A stretch of 64,000 nt of DNA from Eunapius fragilis. Its lineage: Eukaryota > Porifera > Demospongiae > Spongillida > Spongillidae. Numbering within the stretch: position 1 is the first letter of the stretch; every line of letters begins with the position of its first letter. The DNA lies in NCBI GenBank assembly GCA_963681505.1, contig OY811975.1:5695490-5759489 (forward strand), in the 5' to 3' direction. The position numbers and the translations under genes are program-made. Below the pieces are notes generated by a model. That model saw only the letters and a list, made by a program, of their open reading frames with translations, did not search any database and was not told where the DNA came from. Positions 1-10,823 of the stretch are shown in pieces.

Positions 1-1814
1 GAAACTGCTTCACAAACGATTGTCATCATGGAGACAAAACATACATGCAGTCAAGTCTAGTCTCAATAACTTCAAATCTGCACAGTAGAGCAGCTTTGTG
101 TCACTGGAATATGCCCTGCAATAATTTCAATAATAATCTTTTTTATTAGATATTCTCTACTATTGTGTTATACAGCTGATTGCTCATGGGATAGTGTCAT
201 GGTACTAGGTCTACAATTACAGATAGTGATGGATTGGTCATGGGATGGTGTCATGGTAGGCTGGAAACTAGGTCTACAATTACAGCATTTAGATAGTGAT
301 TGTGTTTTTCCTTAGATTAGATTCGTTCTTTGTAACGAAATTCATTTCGTCATTAAATAATTATCGCTAACAGCTTCTACAACCATTATGTGAATGTAAG
401 CATTTGTGCTGATATACGAATGTGTGGAAGTGCTGATGTGCGTGCCGCTACTGTACATACACTTGGCCATACCGTCTGCTCAATGCCAGTCGTCTGGTCT
501 CGTGACGAGTTGGATCAGAGATAGTTTATTATCTCCGGTTGGATAAGGTAATCAACGTTATTAACGGAGACAAGGGCTCTGAAGATCGACTAAATAGCCG
601 AGAGGAAGCAAGGATACTAGTAAAGTGGACAAACCTGCGTACCAAGTTGGAATTAAATGAGGAGCTGTACAGAGTTATTGATTACTTAAAGGTGACAGGC
701 CCAATGATTTTCAACGTTTAACCTTCAGAAAACGAAGGAATTAAGAAGTGCGCTTAGTTCATGATGTGATGGTACTTGTGACTATACATGTACATGTTAG
801 TATTTTATTAGCAGCCACAAAAGCAAGAATTCTGCGATATGTGTATTAACGTTTGTACAACTTCTGTATATGCGAGATACTTTGCCATAATTTCGCCTAC
901 AGTGCTGTTGATCATAAATTTAACGAGTTGATGCATGTGTGTAGTGGTGCATGTGCATTTAAGCGTGTGGCTAAGCATAGTGATAAAAGAATTCATAGCA
1001 GTAAGGGGAACACCTCTGGCAATGTCCCCAGCCCCACAGGCTTCCAAAGGAGAGCTGCACACTATGGATGCCACCCTACAGTGAAGGAGATGGGACAGAA
1101 GCCATCCTATGATGACGGAGGAGGGACAGAGGCCACGCCTATGGTGAAGGAGGAGGGTGGGCATCATACATCACTGCCAACCAGATGGACAACCATAGGT
1201 CTTGTCTGCCAGCGAGAGGGACACACACAAACACACACTGTCTCACTGCATTTGGAGTCGTTAGCTCTGTGCTTGCTGGCTTCAGCTGATTAAGCTGTAG
1301 AGCCAGATGTTGTGAATGCTTCATTCAGTGATGGAGATGACACGGAGAAATCAAAAGCTGTTAGCTGCATCTAATCTGTCAGCAATCCAACCACAAACCA
1401 AAACACAAAGGTAGACTACTCCAATTAAGTCTCATGCAATCTGCAACCTTACTTTGATGTGAGCCAACTCATGGGCGTGCATGGTTGTCGTGTTCAGGAT
1501 CAATTGTTGGATGTATTGAACTTTACTTGTTAAGTACTTGTTGTATTCCTTTTGCAGGATTGATGAATACTGTGAGTTATGTACAGGCTCACATACTCAC
1601 ACCTTCACCTCCACCACGAGCCCCTCCACATTGCTTGTAGCCTGCCACCATAACCCGAGGAGCAAAGTAAAATCCTTTACAGTTTTCCCCTCCAGCTTAA
1701 CCTTCGTGTCTCTGTATGGTTTTACATCACATATTAAATGATGTAACGTCCACTAGAACATTGCAGCAGCACCATAATCTTCCCCTGGATATGCCGCACA
1801 ATATACATGCACAT

Positions 1815-1817
<3 letters not shown>
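1..1817. other. No recognised gene; two anonymous ORFs
   Basis: I recognise no conserved domain here. An open stretch at 539-721 (+) is rich in charged residues and could be a coding remnant. A longer one at 853-1293 (+) has irregular composition and no family resemblance. At 188-290 a short phrase containing 'ctcatgggat' and 'gtcatggta' is repeated twice, which suggests a local duplication. No splice-supported exon chain is visible. Confidence 0.4.
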
Positions 1818-1893
<76 letters not shown>

Positions 1894-1902
1894 CACATGC
1901 AA

Positions 1903-1940
<38 letters not shown>
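1818..1940. repeat. (AC)n microsatellite
   Basis: About 120 bp of nearly pure AC dinucleotide, interrupted once around 1891-1904 by an 'atgcacatgcaaat' phrase. The ORFs rich in Thr-His or Cys-Val that cross it are translations of the repeat and are not genes. Confidence 0.97.
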
Positions 1941-1942
<2 letters not shown>

Positions 1943-2259
1943 AGGCAGACACCAACAACAAAGTACACAAAGAGACACACATATCTTGATCCAGATCACT
2001 GAGTCATGAAGCTTCAAATTTTCCATAATCAGCATGAGCATCTGTGCACCTGATTTGCTAGGCCCACATCATTACATAGTCATAGCCTGGAAAACACATG
2101 CCTATGCATGGGAGGAATAGGTAGTGGAACTCATTTGAGAAGTTCTTACCGGTATTTGAATACCTGCCATTGTGTTATCTTCCACGCATTGACAAGCTGC
2201 AAATTCATGCGACACTTCAATCTGCTGTCAAAAGGGCATATTTCTTATCATATGAAAGC

Positions 2260-2542
<283 letters not shown>

Positions 2543-2565
2543 GGGGGGCGAGGGGGGAGGGAGAA

Positions 2566-3402
2566 CAGCAAGCAATATCACTATCTCACAAGTAATCAAC
2601 AGGTTTTGTCGTATGTCAGAGCAGCAGAAAAATAAAATTACATATCTGGATATCCGTGCACCTGATAGTCTGATACAGTCATTATCCCATAACTCTTGCC
2701 TCAAGCTTCCCACACAGTCATGTAGCTAGTAGGTGGCACAACTACGCATATACACAAACATACACACATGCACAGACACACACAAAACCAACATTTGTTG
2801 TTTACATACTACATGTAAAAGCAGTACACAAACCCTTATATATATATATAATATATATATATATTATATAGAATACATATAGGCTGAACGATACGCTGTG
2901 ACAATGTCGCGCACTGGTACCGACAGTCGCAACATTATTGGAGGATGTCCTAGTAAGTTACCTAATATTATAAGTGTATACAGGGAAAGCACTACAAACT
3001 GGACTTGCATAGAAAACATAAAAGACCAACGCTTGAGATTAATATATCGCTAACTGCGCGATTAAAGATTCAGCGGTCGGTGCAAGGGCTTACGTATACC
3101 CCATCCCTAGACAAAAAACTGTCTTACTTTATTATGTACATCCTCTGGGTATGGTAGCATTGTTGGTGCTCCCATTCTCTTGCATTGTATACTCCCTAAA
3201 CAAACCATTTAATATAAACTGACAATTATCATGTAGCGCTGTGTGAGTACTTTAGTGCTTGCACGTCGTTCAAGACCGAAGGCCTTGAAGGACTAACAAA
3301 ATGTACGTGTATAGACATTAATTCCGAGGGAAATCTGAAATGCCCTCAGCAGTATGGTTCGCGCAGTCTTTGGTAATTTCCCCGCCCCGTTCACAAACTA
3401 GA
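2566..3402. other. Gene-free stretch with a TA microsatellite
   Basis: No exon or domain is recognised. A (TA)n tract lies at about 2839-2872. The rest is unique-looking AT-rich sequence that leads into the palindrome cluster. Confidence 0.5.
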
Positions 3403-3544
3403 TTCCCAGGCGGTTCATATACTATGTATAAATATGGAACATTCTAAGAGAAAATGGACCTTGTGAATTTACACATCCACAAGGTCCATTTTCTCATAGC
3501 CGGAATGTTCCACATGCATACATAGCATATGAACCGCCTGGGAA
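3403..3544. repeat. Palindrome 1 (foldback, about 142 bp)
   Basis: The segment starting 'ttcccaggcggttcatat' returns as its reverse complement ending at 3544. The arms are about 65 bp with a few mismatches and the loop is very short, near 3468-3478. It looks like a MITE-type foldback. No coding content. Confidence 0.85.
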
Positions 3545-3551
3545 CAGGGCC

Positions 3552-4131
3552 GGGGTCAGGCTGAAGTTAGTCAGGCATGCTGAGGATAAAGGAACCCTTG
3601 GCCTAGATGCGACAAGGAGTGCATGCCAGGGCCATGGAGAGTGGGTGCTACGAATTGGCCCTCTTCTATTGAGGGCAAACTCAAGTTAGCTAAGGGGTAA
3701 CGCCGAGCCTCCTGTTGATTCGACTAGATATACGAAGGGGTCATGCAGTGGCTTTATAGTGGTTGGTTTATTAGGTCTAACTATTATAAGTCCGAATTGA
3801 ACAACCTTATCTGAAAATATTAATTTCTAATCCTATGGGGTATCGGACATCGTAACGTCTTACCCAGACAATTGTATATGTGTTCGGATAGGGGTGTTCA
3901 AATCGGACCTATAATAGTTAGGCCTACCCGCGACCAACCACTAAGCCATGCACTGACCGCTTTGTGGTATAGTCGAATCAACAGGAGGCTCGGCGTTACC
4001 CCTTAGCTATAGCTTGAATTTGCCCCCCCAGTATATAAGAGGGCCAATTCAAGCACCCAATGGCCCCGGCACGTGCACGTCTAGTCGCATCTAGGCCAAG
4101 GGTACCTTGATCGTCAGCATGCCTGACCCCC
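3552..4131. mobile_element. Palindromic MITE, about 580 bp
   Basis: Terminal 'GGGGTCAGGC' at the left is matched by 'GCCTGACCCC' at the right. The arms are inverted copies over at least 200 bp, including 'CTTGGCCTAGATGCGAC' and 'GGGGTAACGCCGAGCCTCC' on both sides. The left arm carries a small extra duplication of the terminal phrase. No ORF. It starts 7 bp after palindrome 1. I could not define a target-site duplication. Confidence 0.85.
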
Positions 4132-4157
4132 TAGTATATGGGCAAATCCGTTGCCCT

Positions 4158-4389
4158 GTTAACCCCAATTCTTATAACAGTTACTTTGGCGGGCCAAATA
4201 GTGGGATAAATTAAGTTTTAAATCTTATTATTGGCACTGTTTACCCATCGGTGCTAAAATACAGATGGTGCAGAGTTTAAACAGAAGAAGGATAAGACTT
4301 AACACTTTGTTATATTTTAGCACCTTTGGGTAAAAATCTCTGTCAATCATCATCTTGTCCCACTAATTGTCCCAAGTATTGGGGCTAAC
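4158..4389. mobile_element. Palindromic MITE, about 232 bp
   Basis: 'GTTAACCCCAAT' at the left pairs with 'ATTGGGGCTAAC' at the right. The inner phrase 'TACCCATCGGTGCTAAAATA' is mirrored by 'TATTTTAGCACCTTTGGGTA'. No coding content. It is the third inverted-repeat unit in a row. Confidence 0.8.
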
Positions 4390-4817
4390 CGGCTTAAGTG
4401 AAAGCATGACTCATGGTTTGCATGCAAGCGCAGCTCAACGGATACTGAGGCTTTTCAGTACTTAACACCGCGTCCATGAGAATCGAATACTTTTTTGGCC
4501 TATTTTGTCGAAGTCACTTTTTGGAAAATTAGTCGGAACGGTACCAATTGCCACAAATACCGGTGTACTATGTAGTTCAACTCCTTAGACGATGTTTGAA
4601 GCTACTGGCAGTCTTGCAACTACTTCCTCTGAGGACCTACGTTTGTTTAGAGTCGAGCGGGTAAGATCGCTACCGGAAACGGGACACATTTTTCTGACAA
4701 GAAAAAAAAAGAGAGGGAGCGTTCATACAGCATTATATTCAGTGTGTACAATTTTTTATTCATCTTAAAAATAAAATCACTGTATGACGCTTCTTTCCCA
4801 ACGCACAATCTGAATAG
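4390..4817. other. Gene-free stretch before the receptor exons
   Basis: No domain or exon is recognised. The last 80 bp contain a pyrimidine-rich segment ('cgcttctttccc') and 'gaatag', which can serve as the acceptor of the transmembrane exon that follows. Confidence 0.4.
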
Positions 4818-5004
4818 ATACAACGTGGCCCATTCAGGGAACCTATGGAGTGTGCACGAACTCGGTTGCTGCTATTCTAGCTGCTGAAGCGTTTGTAGCG
4901 ATGGCATCGCTGGTAACCATCACCTTTGTAGGATGTCTCTGCTGCAAAAACCGTCGGTTGGAGGTAAAGCAGCGGCAAACATTTGAAATGGAGGAATGGA
5001 TAAG
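4818..5004 (+). CDS. Receptor transmembrane exon
   Basis: The exon encodes a short extracellular stalk with 'TWPIQGTYGVC', a hydrophobic segment running from 'AAILAAEAFVAM' to 'ITFVGCLCC', then a basic stop-transfer stretch ('KNRRLEVKQRQ') and 'TFEMEEWIR'. The acceptor is 'gaatag' and the donor is 'ATAAG|GTTAGG'. The exon at 46461-46632 shares the pattern WP..C.N..AILA.E..VA.ASL.T...VGCLC..N and TF.M...IR, with the same flanking phases. The preceding exon is not recognised. Confidence 0.65.
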
Positions 5005-8000
5005 GTTAGGACGCACAATCACACCCTGCATATTATAATTCTGCCGCCAGTCAAGTACAGCATATAATTCAATTAATGCACGGAATTAAGCTAGTTGACT
5101 CGTTTCAGTTATGTGCAAACATATATTTGAACTCTCGCACTGACTGTTGTTTTATCAGCTGTTTGATATTTCATTTACTCCCCGCTGTAATTCCATGGTT
5201 CAAAGTTCGCTCCCCAAAGATGACGTGGATCAAGCAGCTGAAACCGTTGTAACAATCAATGCAGAAACACAACTAAACATGGGCGAAGAAGTGATAAATG
5301 TGTAAGTATGAGTATATAAGATGATTTGATGAAGCAGGCAATATTGTACATTACGCTACGCAAATAGATGATGGTTAAACATATATCATATTACTTCGGA
5401 GTTCCCTTGTATTCAAAATTCGAATGCGCAAGTCATTATAATGCAAGTTATTAAAATGTTTTACACTGATCTACTAACTTAATGCAAGTATTTATTTTCT
5501 GCTTGCCTTGGAAATATAACACTGGGACTGATTACTCCATGTTTGGCAGACGGATTTCTAATTTACAAGCAATAACCATTTCGTGCATGGGGGACTCTGA
5601 GGTGGCTATTAACTGAACTGATAATTCAAGCCGTCGGTTGGGGGTAAAAGATTAAAAATTCAAACATTTGAAATGGAGGCGGACAGAGCAGGTTAGAGTG
5701 TACAGCCACACCATGTATAGCATAATTCTGTCGCCAGTCAAGTACTGTATAATTCAATGCACGAATGCTAGTCGGCTCGTTTCAGTATGTGGATATGTTA
5801 CGGCCCGATTTGAATATTGGCCGGCTTTAAAGCTGGCCGGCCCGCTTTAAAACCGCGGCTAGCTGGCCTGCTATAACCGGGCCGGCCCGCTTTAAAACCG
5901 GCTAGCTAGCCTGCTTTAAACCAGGCCGGCGCGGGCCAGCCGGTTTTAAAACGGGCAACATAGCCGGCTTTAAAACAGTCCATTCAGCCGGCTTTAAAGG
6001 GGCCGCCTAGCCCACCTTGAATTCAGCTATCTGGCCAGTTTTTAATAACAAGACAAAAATAATCATTTAGAAGCTTTATCTGTTATTATTATTTTATAGC
6101 ATTGTATATAGTGTTTGCAGTCGATAATAATGTAATATGAAGTTGTTGATAAAATGCGAAGTGGCTGCCAGAGAGTGAATTAGCAATTGGAACATTTCCA
6201 CATGGTTTTAGGTGCTTTTTTCAGCTGTACACATCTGTAGTGGAACCATTTGCCACATACTTCACACTCTATCATGTTGTTATCATAACACTGGTAGATT
6301 GCAATGGCAATGCAGCAGGATGGTGAATTCTTTCCACACGTTTATCTTGATTTCATTGGTGTTTGGTGCAGCTGGGAAAGGGCTAAAAGATTCCTTTTCA
6401 AAGCAAGCAATGAGATGCTGCCACTCAAACTTAACCAAATGTTATTTCGGCTACATAGTTCCTCGCAGCTACATGCTATGCAAATGCAATGCTCACCACA
6501 CCAATGACTATTGGACCACGTTGCTGCTGAACAGGAAGGGCAGTGACAGATATTCCATTTCCCTTGTCAGCATTTCGAAAAATTACAGATATTTGCATTT
6601 TAGCTCGATTGGTTTCAATGAAGCTGAAACTCGTTGTGGTCTGCGCAGCTGACACGTTGTGCAGGCCTTCACAAACTCTAGAACGACGCTTCGAGGAATT
6701 CCACAATACATGCTGTGCACCTGAATTAATTTATACAGAAATACGCCTTAATATCTCAATTACAGTTACGATACTACTGTGGCATGCCTTATGGAGGGTT
6801 TTCCTGTAGCCAGCATGAAACAATTGCTTGTCATGAACTTCCATAAGGGTGTTCCAATAGCCTTCAACATAAATTACCATGTGGAATTTCACAAGAAGCA
6901 AATTATCCTCAATCTGTGATATATTTTAAAAGTGAAAAGTGTATACCTGTAGAGTCAACTGAGCTGTACCTTTTCATCTTTTGCTGGCCCCACCAGTACA
7001 TCCCTCATACCCACACTCGGCAAATTCAACAGCGAAAATTCATGTCTCTTTACCATGCATCTGAAGTTCTTATCAAAAGACCCGTTTCCTAGAAAACAAT
7101 CCTTGATTTTCTGACCTAGCTTCCTGTGTAAAGACCACTGGTAGATCTCTTACCATCGTCAGGGAGGTCCTGGCCAAATACTCCTCGAAATTGTCGTTCG
7201 ACATTTCAAACCACAGCAACGACCAACACCTCGAAAGACACTCTACAGGTCAGGCAATATAAAGATTTTACACCTTAATGTGCGCACCCGGACCTTGGGC
7301 TAGCCGGTTTTGAATCGGGCCAGCCAGCCCGATTTAACGCTACTGACGTTCTGCTTACCTCTAAAGCGTGATAGTTATCACAAATCGAAGCTAGAATGCT
7401 AAGGTTCGTACTTTCACGTATTACTTTAAAATGGTCCAGCTGGCCCACTTTAAAACGAGCTGGCCCGTTTTAAAGCGGGCCAGCGGTTTGAAATCGGGCC
7501 TTGACAGATACATATATTTGAACTCCCGCATGCACTGTCTGTTGTTTTATCAGCAAACTGTTTGATATTTCATTTACATGTGGATGCAACGTCAGGGTCC
7601 CAGACTCCCCACTGTATTCCATGGTTCAAAAATCGCTCCCCAAGAATGACGTGGATCTGAAATGTCGAGCAGCTGATCCCGTTGTAACAAGCAATGCAGA
7701 AATACAATTAAACATGACAAAGAAAGACGAAGAAGTGATAAATGTGTAAGTATGCGTAAGTACGATGATTTGATGAAGCTGGCAATGGTGCATATTATGC
7801 TAACGCGAAAAGATGCATGATGGTTAAACATATAACATATATATATATATATATATATTTTCCTGGTAGTGACCCAAGACGCGGGGTGCAATTCCCATGC
7901 AAGTTATAAAAAAGAATGTTTTACACTGAACTACTAACTGAATGCAAGTGTTAGCTTATTCCCTAGAAATGCCATCAAATATTGTAGATCACGTTAACCT

Positions 8001-10823
8001 AAACGGTGCGACGGTTATTTCATTTTGATTTTGAGAAGACATTGTTATCAAAGGAACGTACTGGAACAGGTACGTTAAATCTTCCATAACCGGCTCGTGT
8101 TATGGATTTTGTCAAAGATGCAAAGTATATCCCACTCGGACCAATTCCAGCGATTGAATACGCACCTTATTTTTGATATCAACTAACACGCGTTCTTTTA
8201 ACACTGTAGCGCTTATTATGACAGTTGGCGTGTTTTAGAGTAGGCGCAGGTTGTTTTCCAGATTTTCCATTGCGCAAATCACTTCTATTTTATAGCCGCC
8301 ATTTTATCTCGTAGATTGATATGCTGCATATATGGATCCAGAGGGGGATGCACAAATCATTTACACAATTAGTTTCCACCATGTATGGTATCGTTGGTGA
8401 AAATTAGTGAATATGATTTCAGACGATTTTGGCTAACCTAGTATTGCATTCAAGGACTTCGTTGTATTTGTGGATCGTTATAAGGCTATTGAAACATATG
8501 TGATGTTGAGTTTTATGACTTAGTGTATTTGCTTTATATCTTTAGAAATAGAAGTATTATGTTAGTAGGTATTTAAACATTTTACATATGCAACCATTAT
8601 CATATTGCACTATTACAATAGCCTCTATAGGGTTAGAAAGTTAAATTATGAACTTTTATATGATATATCGTTATACTGAATTTCTCACGCGCTTTCCAGC
8701 TGTACTAATTTGGTAAAATTTTAAGAATATCTACCGTGACACGAGTACGCGCGCTGATTACTAAATTTTTAATACATGTTTGGCAGACTGAAAGACGAAG
8801 AAGTGATTAATATGTAAGTAACTATGAGTAAGTACGATGATTTGATGAAGCAGACAGCGGTCCGTATTATGATAACGCGAAAATGATGATTAAACATATT
8901 ATATCAATTTTAAAAGTACTAACTGAATGCTGGTGATAGCTTTCTTATTTTCTGCGTGCCTTGGAAACACCACCTGGTTAATAATGCATGTTTGGCAGAC
9001 CGATTTTTAATGCATAAGCAATAACCTATTAGTGCAATGGGGGGAGGTGGCTACTATTGCAAATAAACAAATATTAAAAACTGAATTGGTAATTGAAGCC
9101 GTCGGTTGGCGGTAAAAATGTTGAACATTAGCATACATTTGAAATGGAGGCGGACAGAGCAGGTTAGAACGCACAGCCACACCGTGTATAGTATAATTCT
9201 GCCGCCAGTCAATTACAGTATAATTCAATGCACGGATGCTAGTCTGCTCGTTACAGTTAATTATGTGCAAACGTATATTTCAACTCCCACACTGAGAGCT
9301 GTTTTATCATGCAACCGTTTGATATTTCCTTTACATATGATACACGTCAGGGCCCCCGACTCCCCATCACTGTATTCCATGGTTCAAACTTCGCTCCCCA
9401 AGAATGACGTGGATTTGAAATGTCAAGAAGCTGTTCCCGTTCTAACAATCAATGCAGAAACACAATTAAACATGGCAAAGAAAGACGAAGAAGTGATAAA
9501 TGTGTAAGTACGAGTATGTATGGTGATGATTTGATGAGGTTGGCAATGGTGCAACTACCCTGAACGCGAAATCGATGGTTAAACATATATCATATTTCTT
9601 GATAGTGACCCTTATATTCAAAATCCAAATGCCCAAAAAGGAACGTGCAAGTTATTAAAAGTACAAACTGAATGCAAGTGTTTACTCTTATTTTCTGCGT
9701 GCATTTGAAACAACGCGAGCGCTGATTAATAATACATGTTCGGCAGACTGATTTTTTATGCATAAGCAATACCCGTTTCGTGCATGGGGAGACCTACTTC
9801 CGCAAATAAACAAATATTAATAACTATTCAAACCATTAACCAGCAAACATTTGAAATGGAGGAGGACAGATAAGGCTAGAACGCACAGCCGCACCCTGTA
9901 TATTATAATCCTGAAAAACAGTATCATCACAGCAAAAAAACAAAAATCATATTTTGATTCCACAATTGATCTGTTTTTTCATATCTGAACCAAAACTGTT
10001 TACAGATATGGAAAAATATATCACTGGGGGAATCAAAATATCATCTGCGTCTTTTTTTTTTTTTTTTTTGCTAACTGTGAATTCAATTAATGCACGGTTG
10101 CTAGTCGGCCTGTTTTAGTTACATGCAAGCGTATATTTGAACTACTGCACTGAGTGTTGTTTTATCAGCTGTTTGATACATATGATACACGTCAGGGCCC
10201 CCGACTCCCCATTGTATTCCATGGTTCAAAAATCGCTCCCCAAGAATGACGTCGCCGTGGATTTGAAATGTCGAGCAGCAGATCCCGTTGTAACAATCAA
10301 TGCAGAAACACAATTAAACATGACAAAGAAAGACGAAGAAATGATAAATGTGTATGTATGAGCACCTCTGATGACTAATGACGTGCATATTACGCTTAAG
10401 CGAACATGATGGTTAAACATATATTTCTTGGAAGTGATCCTTATATTCAAAATCCAAATGCTCAAAGAAGGGGGTGTCATGATCATGCAAGTTATTAACT
10501 AACTGAATGCAGGTGTTAATTAGCTTAGCTACTAATGAATGTCTGGCAGTCCGATTTTCAATGCATATAACTAATACCCCGTGCATGGGTATAGGTGGCT
10601 ATTACCGTAAATAAACAACCGAACTAATTATTTCCTCTCCAATAAACTTGCACAATAATATAAATAGTTGCAGCTTTTCAGCTTTTACTTTCCCCACACA
10701 TGCAGCAGATACAAAGATCTGGCGGCCTCATCACCGGACGTTTATGCTGCTGCAGTCGAAGTGCATGATCACGTTCCAAACCAACCCCCGGCCGTCATGC
10801 CGGAACCAGAAACACGTTTCTAA
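4818..10823 (+). CDS. Candidate single-pass receptor, 3' half (TM exon to stop)
   Basis: I infer the 3' part of a type I membrane receptor gene. Exons seen are a transmembrane exon (4818-5004), tail-exon copies at 7596-7745, 9351-9503 and 10196-10351, and a terminal exon (10706-10823). The transmembrane exon enters in phase 1 and leaves in phase 2. Every intact tail copy is phase 2 in and phase 2 out, and the terminal exon accepts phase 2 and gives 38 residues then TAA. A paralogue at 46.4-52.7 kb has the same architecture and a terminal exon of identical length, which is the best evidence that this is a real gene. No ectodomain exon was recognised upstream in the window, so ligand and family are unknown. 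Whether the copies are alternative, serial or silent is open. Confidence 0.6.
5185..5301 (+). pseudogene. Decayed receptor tail-exon copy A
   Basis: Homologous to the intact tail exons ('TTCCATGGTTCAAA', 'ATCAATGCAGAAACACAA', donor 'AATGT|GTAAGT'). It has lost the 'cgtcag' acceptor, has an extra A before the tyrosine codon that shifts the frame and creates a TAA, and lacks part of the middle. Probably spliced out or silent. Confidence 0.75.
5629..5691 (+). pseudogene. 3' fragment of the TM exon (array unit B)
   Basis: Starts abruptly at 'gccgtcggttggggg', matching the middle of the transmembrane exon after the hydrophobic segment. It continues through 'catttgaaatggagg' to a preserved donor 'GCAG|GTTAG'. 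The hydrophobic part is absent, so this marks the breakpoint of the tandem duplication. The same truncation recurs at 9098-9162, and a shorter piece at 9841-9874. Confidence 0.75.
5802..7500. mobile_element. Degenerate Ginger-like DNA transposon
   Basis: Inverted ends 'GGCCCGATTTGAA' (5802) and 'TTGAAATCGGGCC' (ending 7500) bound a 1.7-kb insertion in a duplicated receptor intron. Both ends are packed with degenerate GGCC/GCTTTAAAA subterminal motifs (5815-6010 and 7290-7490). The interior carries a decayed integrase gene on the minus strand. Receptor-array sequence resumes directly at 7501. A clean target-site duplication could not be read. Confidence 0.75.
6180..7204 (-). pseudogene. Ginger-like integrase/transposase remnant with C-terminal PHD finger
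   Basis: On the minus strand, pieces of a Ginger/KRBA2-like integrase appear in order: an N-terminal piece near 7204-7020 ('MSNDNFEEYLARTSL', 'SFDKNFRCMVKRHEF'), the integrase zinc-binding tail near 6715-6640 ('GIPRSVVLEFVKACTTCQL'), and a C-terminal PHD finger near 6272-6180 with C..C....WFHYRCV and a final C..C before TAA. The DDE core between zinc finger and PHD is missing or scrambled and several stops interrupt it. Assignment rests on the IPRSV..F...C..CQ signature and on element structure. Inactive. Confidence 0.65.
7501..8790. other. Receptor-array introns, no further gene
   Basis: Outside the tail exon this holds intron-like sequence repeated across the array ('atgatggttaaacatat', 'catgtttggcagac') with a small (TA)n tract at 7836-7858 and unique AT-rich sequence at 7950-8760. 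No additional exon is recognised. Confidence 0.45.
7596..7745 (+). CDS. Receptor tail exon copy B (150 nt)
   Basis: Acceptor 'cgtcag', donor 'AATGT|GTAAGT', no stop in the required frame, phase 2 in and out. Encodes a cytoplasmic segment beginning 'VPDSPLYSMVQKSLPKND' and ending 'MTKKDEEVIN'. It contains one tyrosine in a Y-x-x-V setting, a plausible SH2-docking site but not a full ITIM, since a proline sits at -2. Acidic and lysine-rich at the end. Usable alone or together with the other copies without breaking the frame. Confidence 0.6.
8791..8813 (+). pseudogene. 3' stub of a receptor tail exon
   Basis: Only the last 23 bp of a tail exon remain ('AAAGACGAAGAAGTGAT') followed by the preserved donor 'AATAT|GTAAGT'. 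It directly follows 'catgtttggcagact', a phrase that elsewhere in the array lies in introns. It marks a fifth, mostly deleted array unit. Confidence 0.7.
9098..9162 (+). pseudogene. 3' fragment of the TM exon (array unit C)
   Basis: Same truncated transmembrane-exon piece as at 5629-5691, starting 'gccgtcggttggcgg' and ending at the donor 'GCAG|GTTAG'. The hydrophobic segment is missing. Confidence 0.75.
9351..9503 (+). CDS. Receptor tail exon copy C (153 nt), ITIM-like
   Basis: Acceptor 'cacgtcag', donor 'AATGT|GTAAGT', open in the required frame, phase 2 to 2. Encodes 'APDSPSLYSMVQTSLPKN' and then a tail homologous to copies B and D. A one-codon insertion gives S-L-Y-S-M-V, which matches the ITIM consensus (S/I/V/L)xYxx(L/V/I). 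That is the only copy with a full match. Inhibitory function is inference. Confidence 0.6.
9841..9874 (+). pseudogene. Short 3' fragment of the TM exon (array unit D)
   Basis: Matches the last 34 bp of the transmembrane exon ('CAGCAAACATTTGAAATGG' to 'GATAAG') but is followed by GC rather than GT, so the donor is weakened. Confidence 0.65.
9928..10079. mobile_element. CACAGC-family MITE, about 150 bp
   Basis: Starts 'CACAGCAAAAAAAC' and ends with a long T-tract and 'GCTAACTGTG'. 'TATTTTGATTCC' on the left pairs with 'GGAATCAAAATA' on the right. Related to the elements at 30737-33307 and 50857-51026, which share the CACAGCAAAAAAA terminus and GAATCAA-type motifs. Lies in the intron between array units. 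Confidence 0.7.
10196..10351 (+). CDS. Receptor tail exon copy D (156 nt)
   Basis: Acceptor 'cacgtcag', donor 'AATGT|GTATGT', open in frame, phase 2 to 2. Encodes 'APDSPLYSMVQKSLPKND' with a two-residue insertion (VA), then the shared acidic end. It is the copy closest to the terminal exon and the simplest partner for it. Tyrosine in Y-x-x-V context. Confidence 0.6.
10706..10823 (+). CDS. Receptor terminal coding exon
   Basis: After the acceptor 'acacatgcag' one nucleotide completes the split valine codon of the tail exons. The following 117 nt encode 38 codons starting 'RYKDLAASSPDVYAAAV' and a stop. The last exon of the paralogue (52608-52725) also has 1 + 117 nt and a 'P.VY' motif near the same place. 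Polyadenylation-like AATAAA occurs near 10961. Confidence 0.6.

Noticed and set aside
1716-2041. ORFs rich in Thr-His or Cys-Val over the AC repeat
   Set aside because: They are translations of a dinucleotide microsatellite in several frames.
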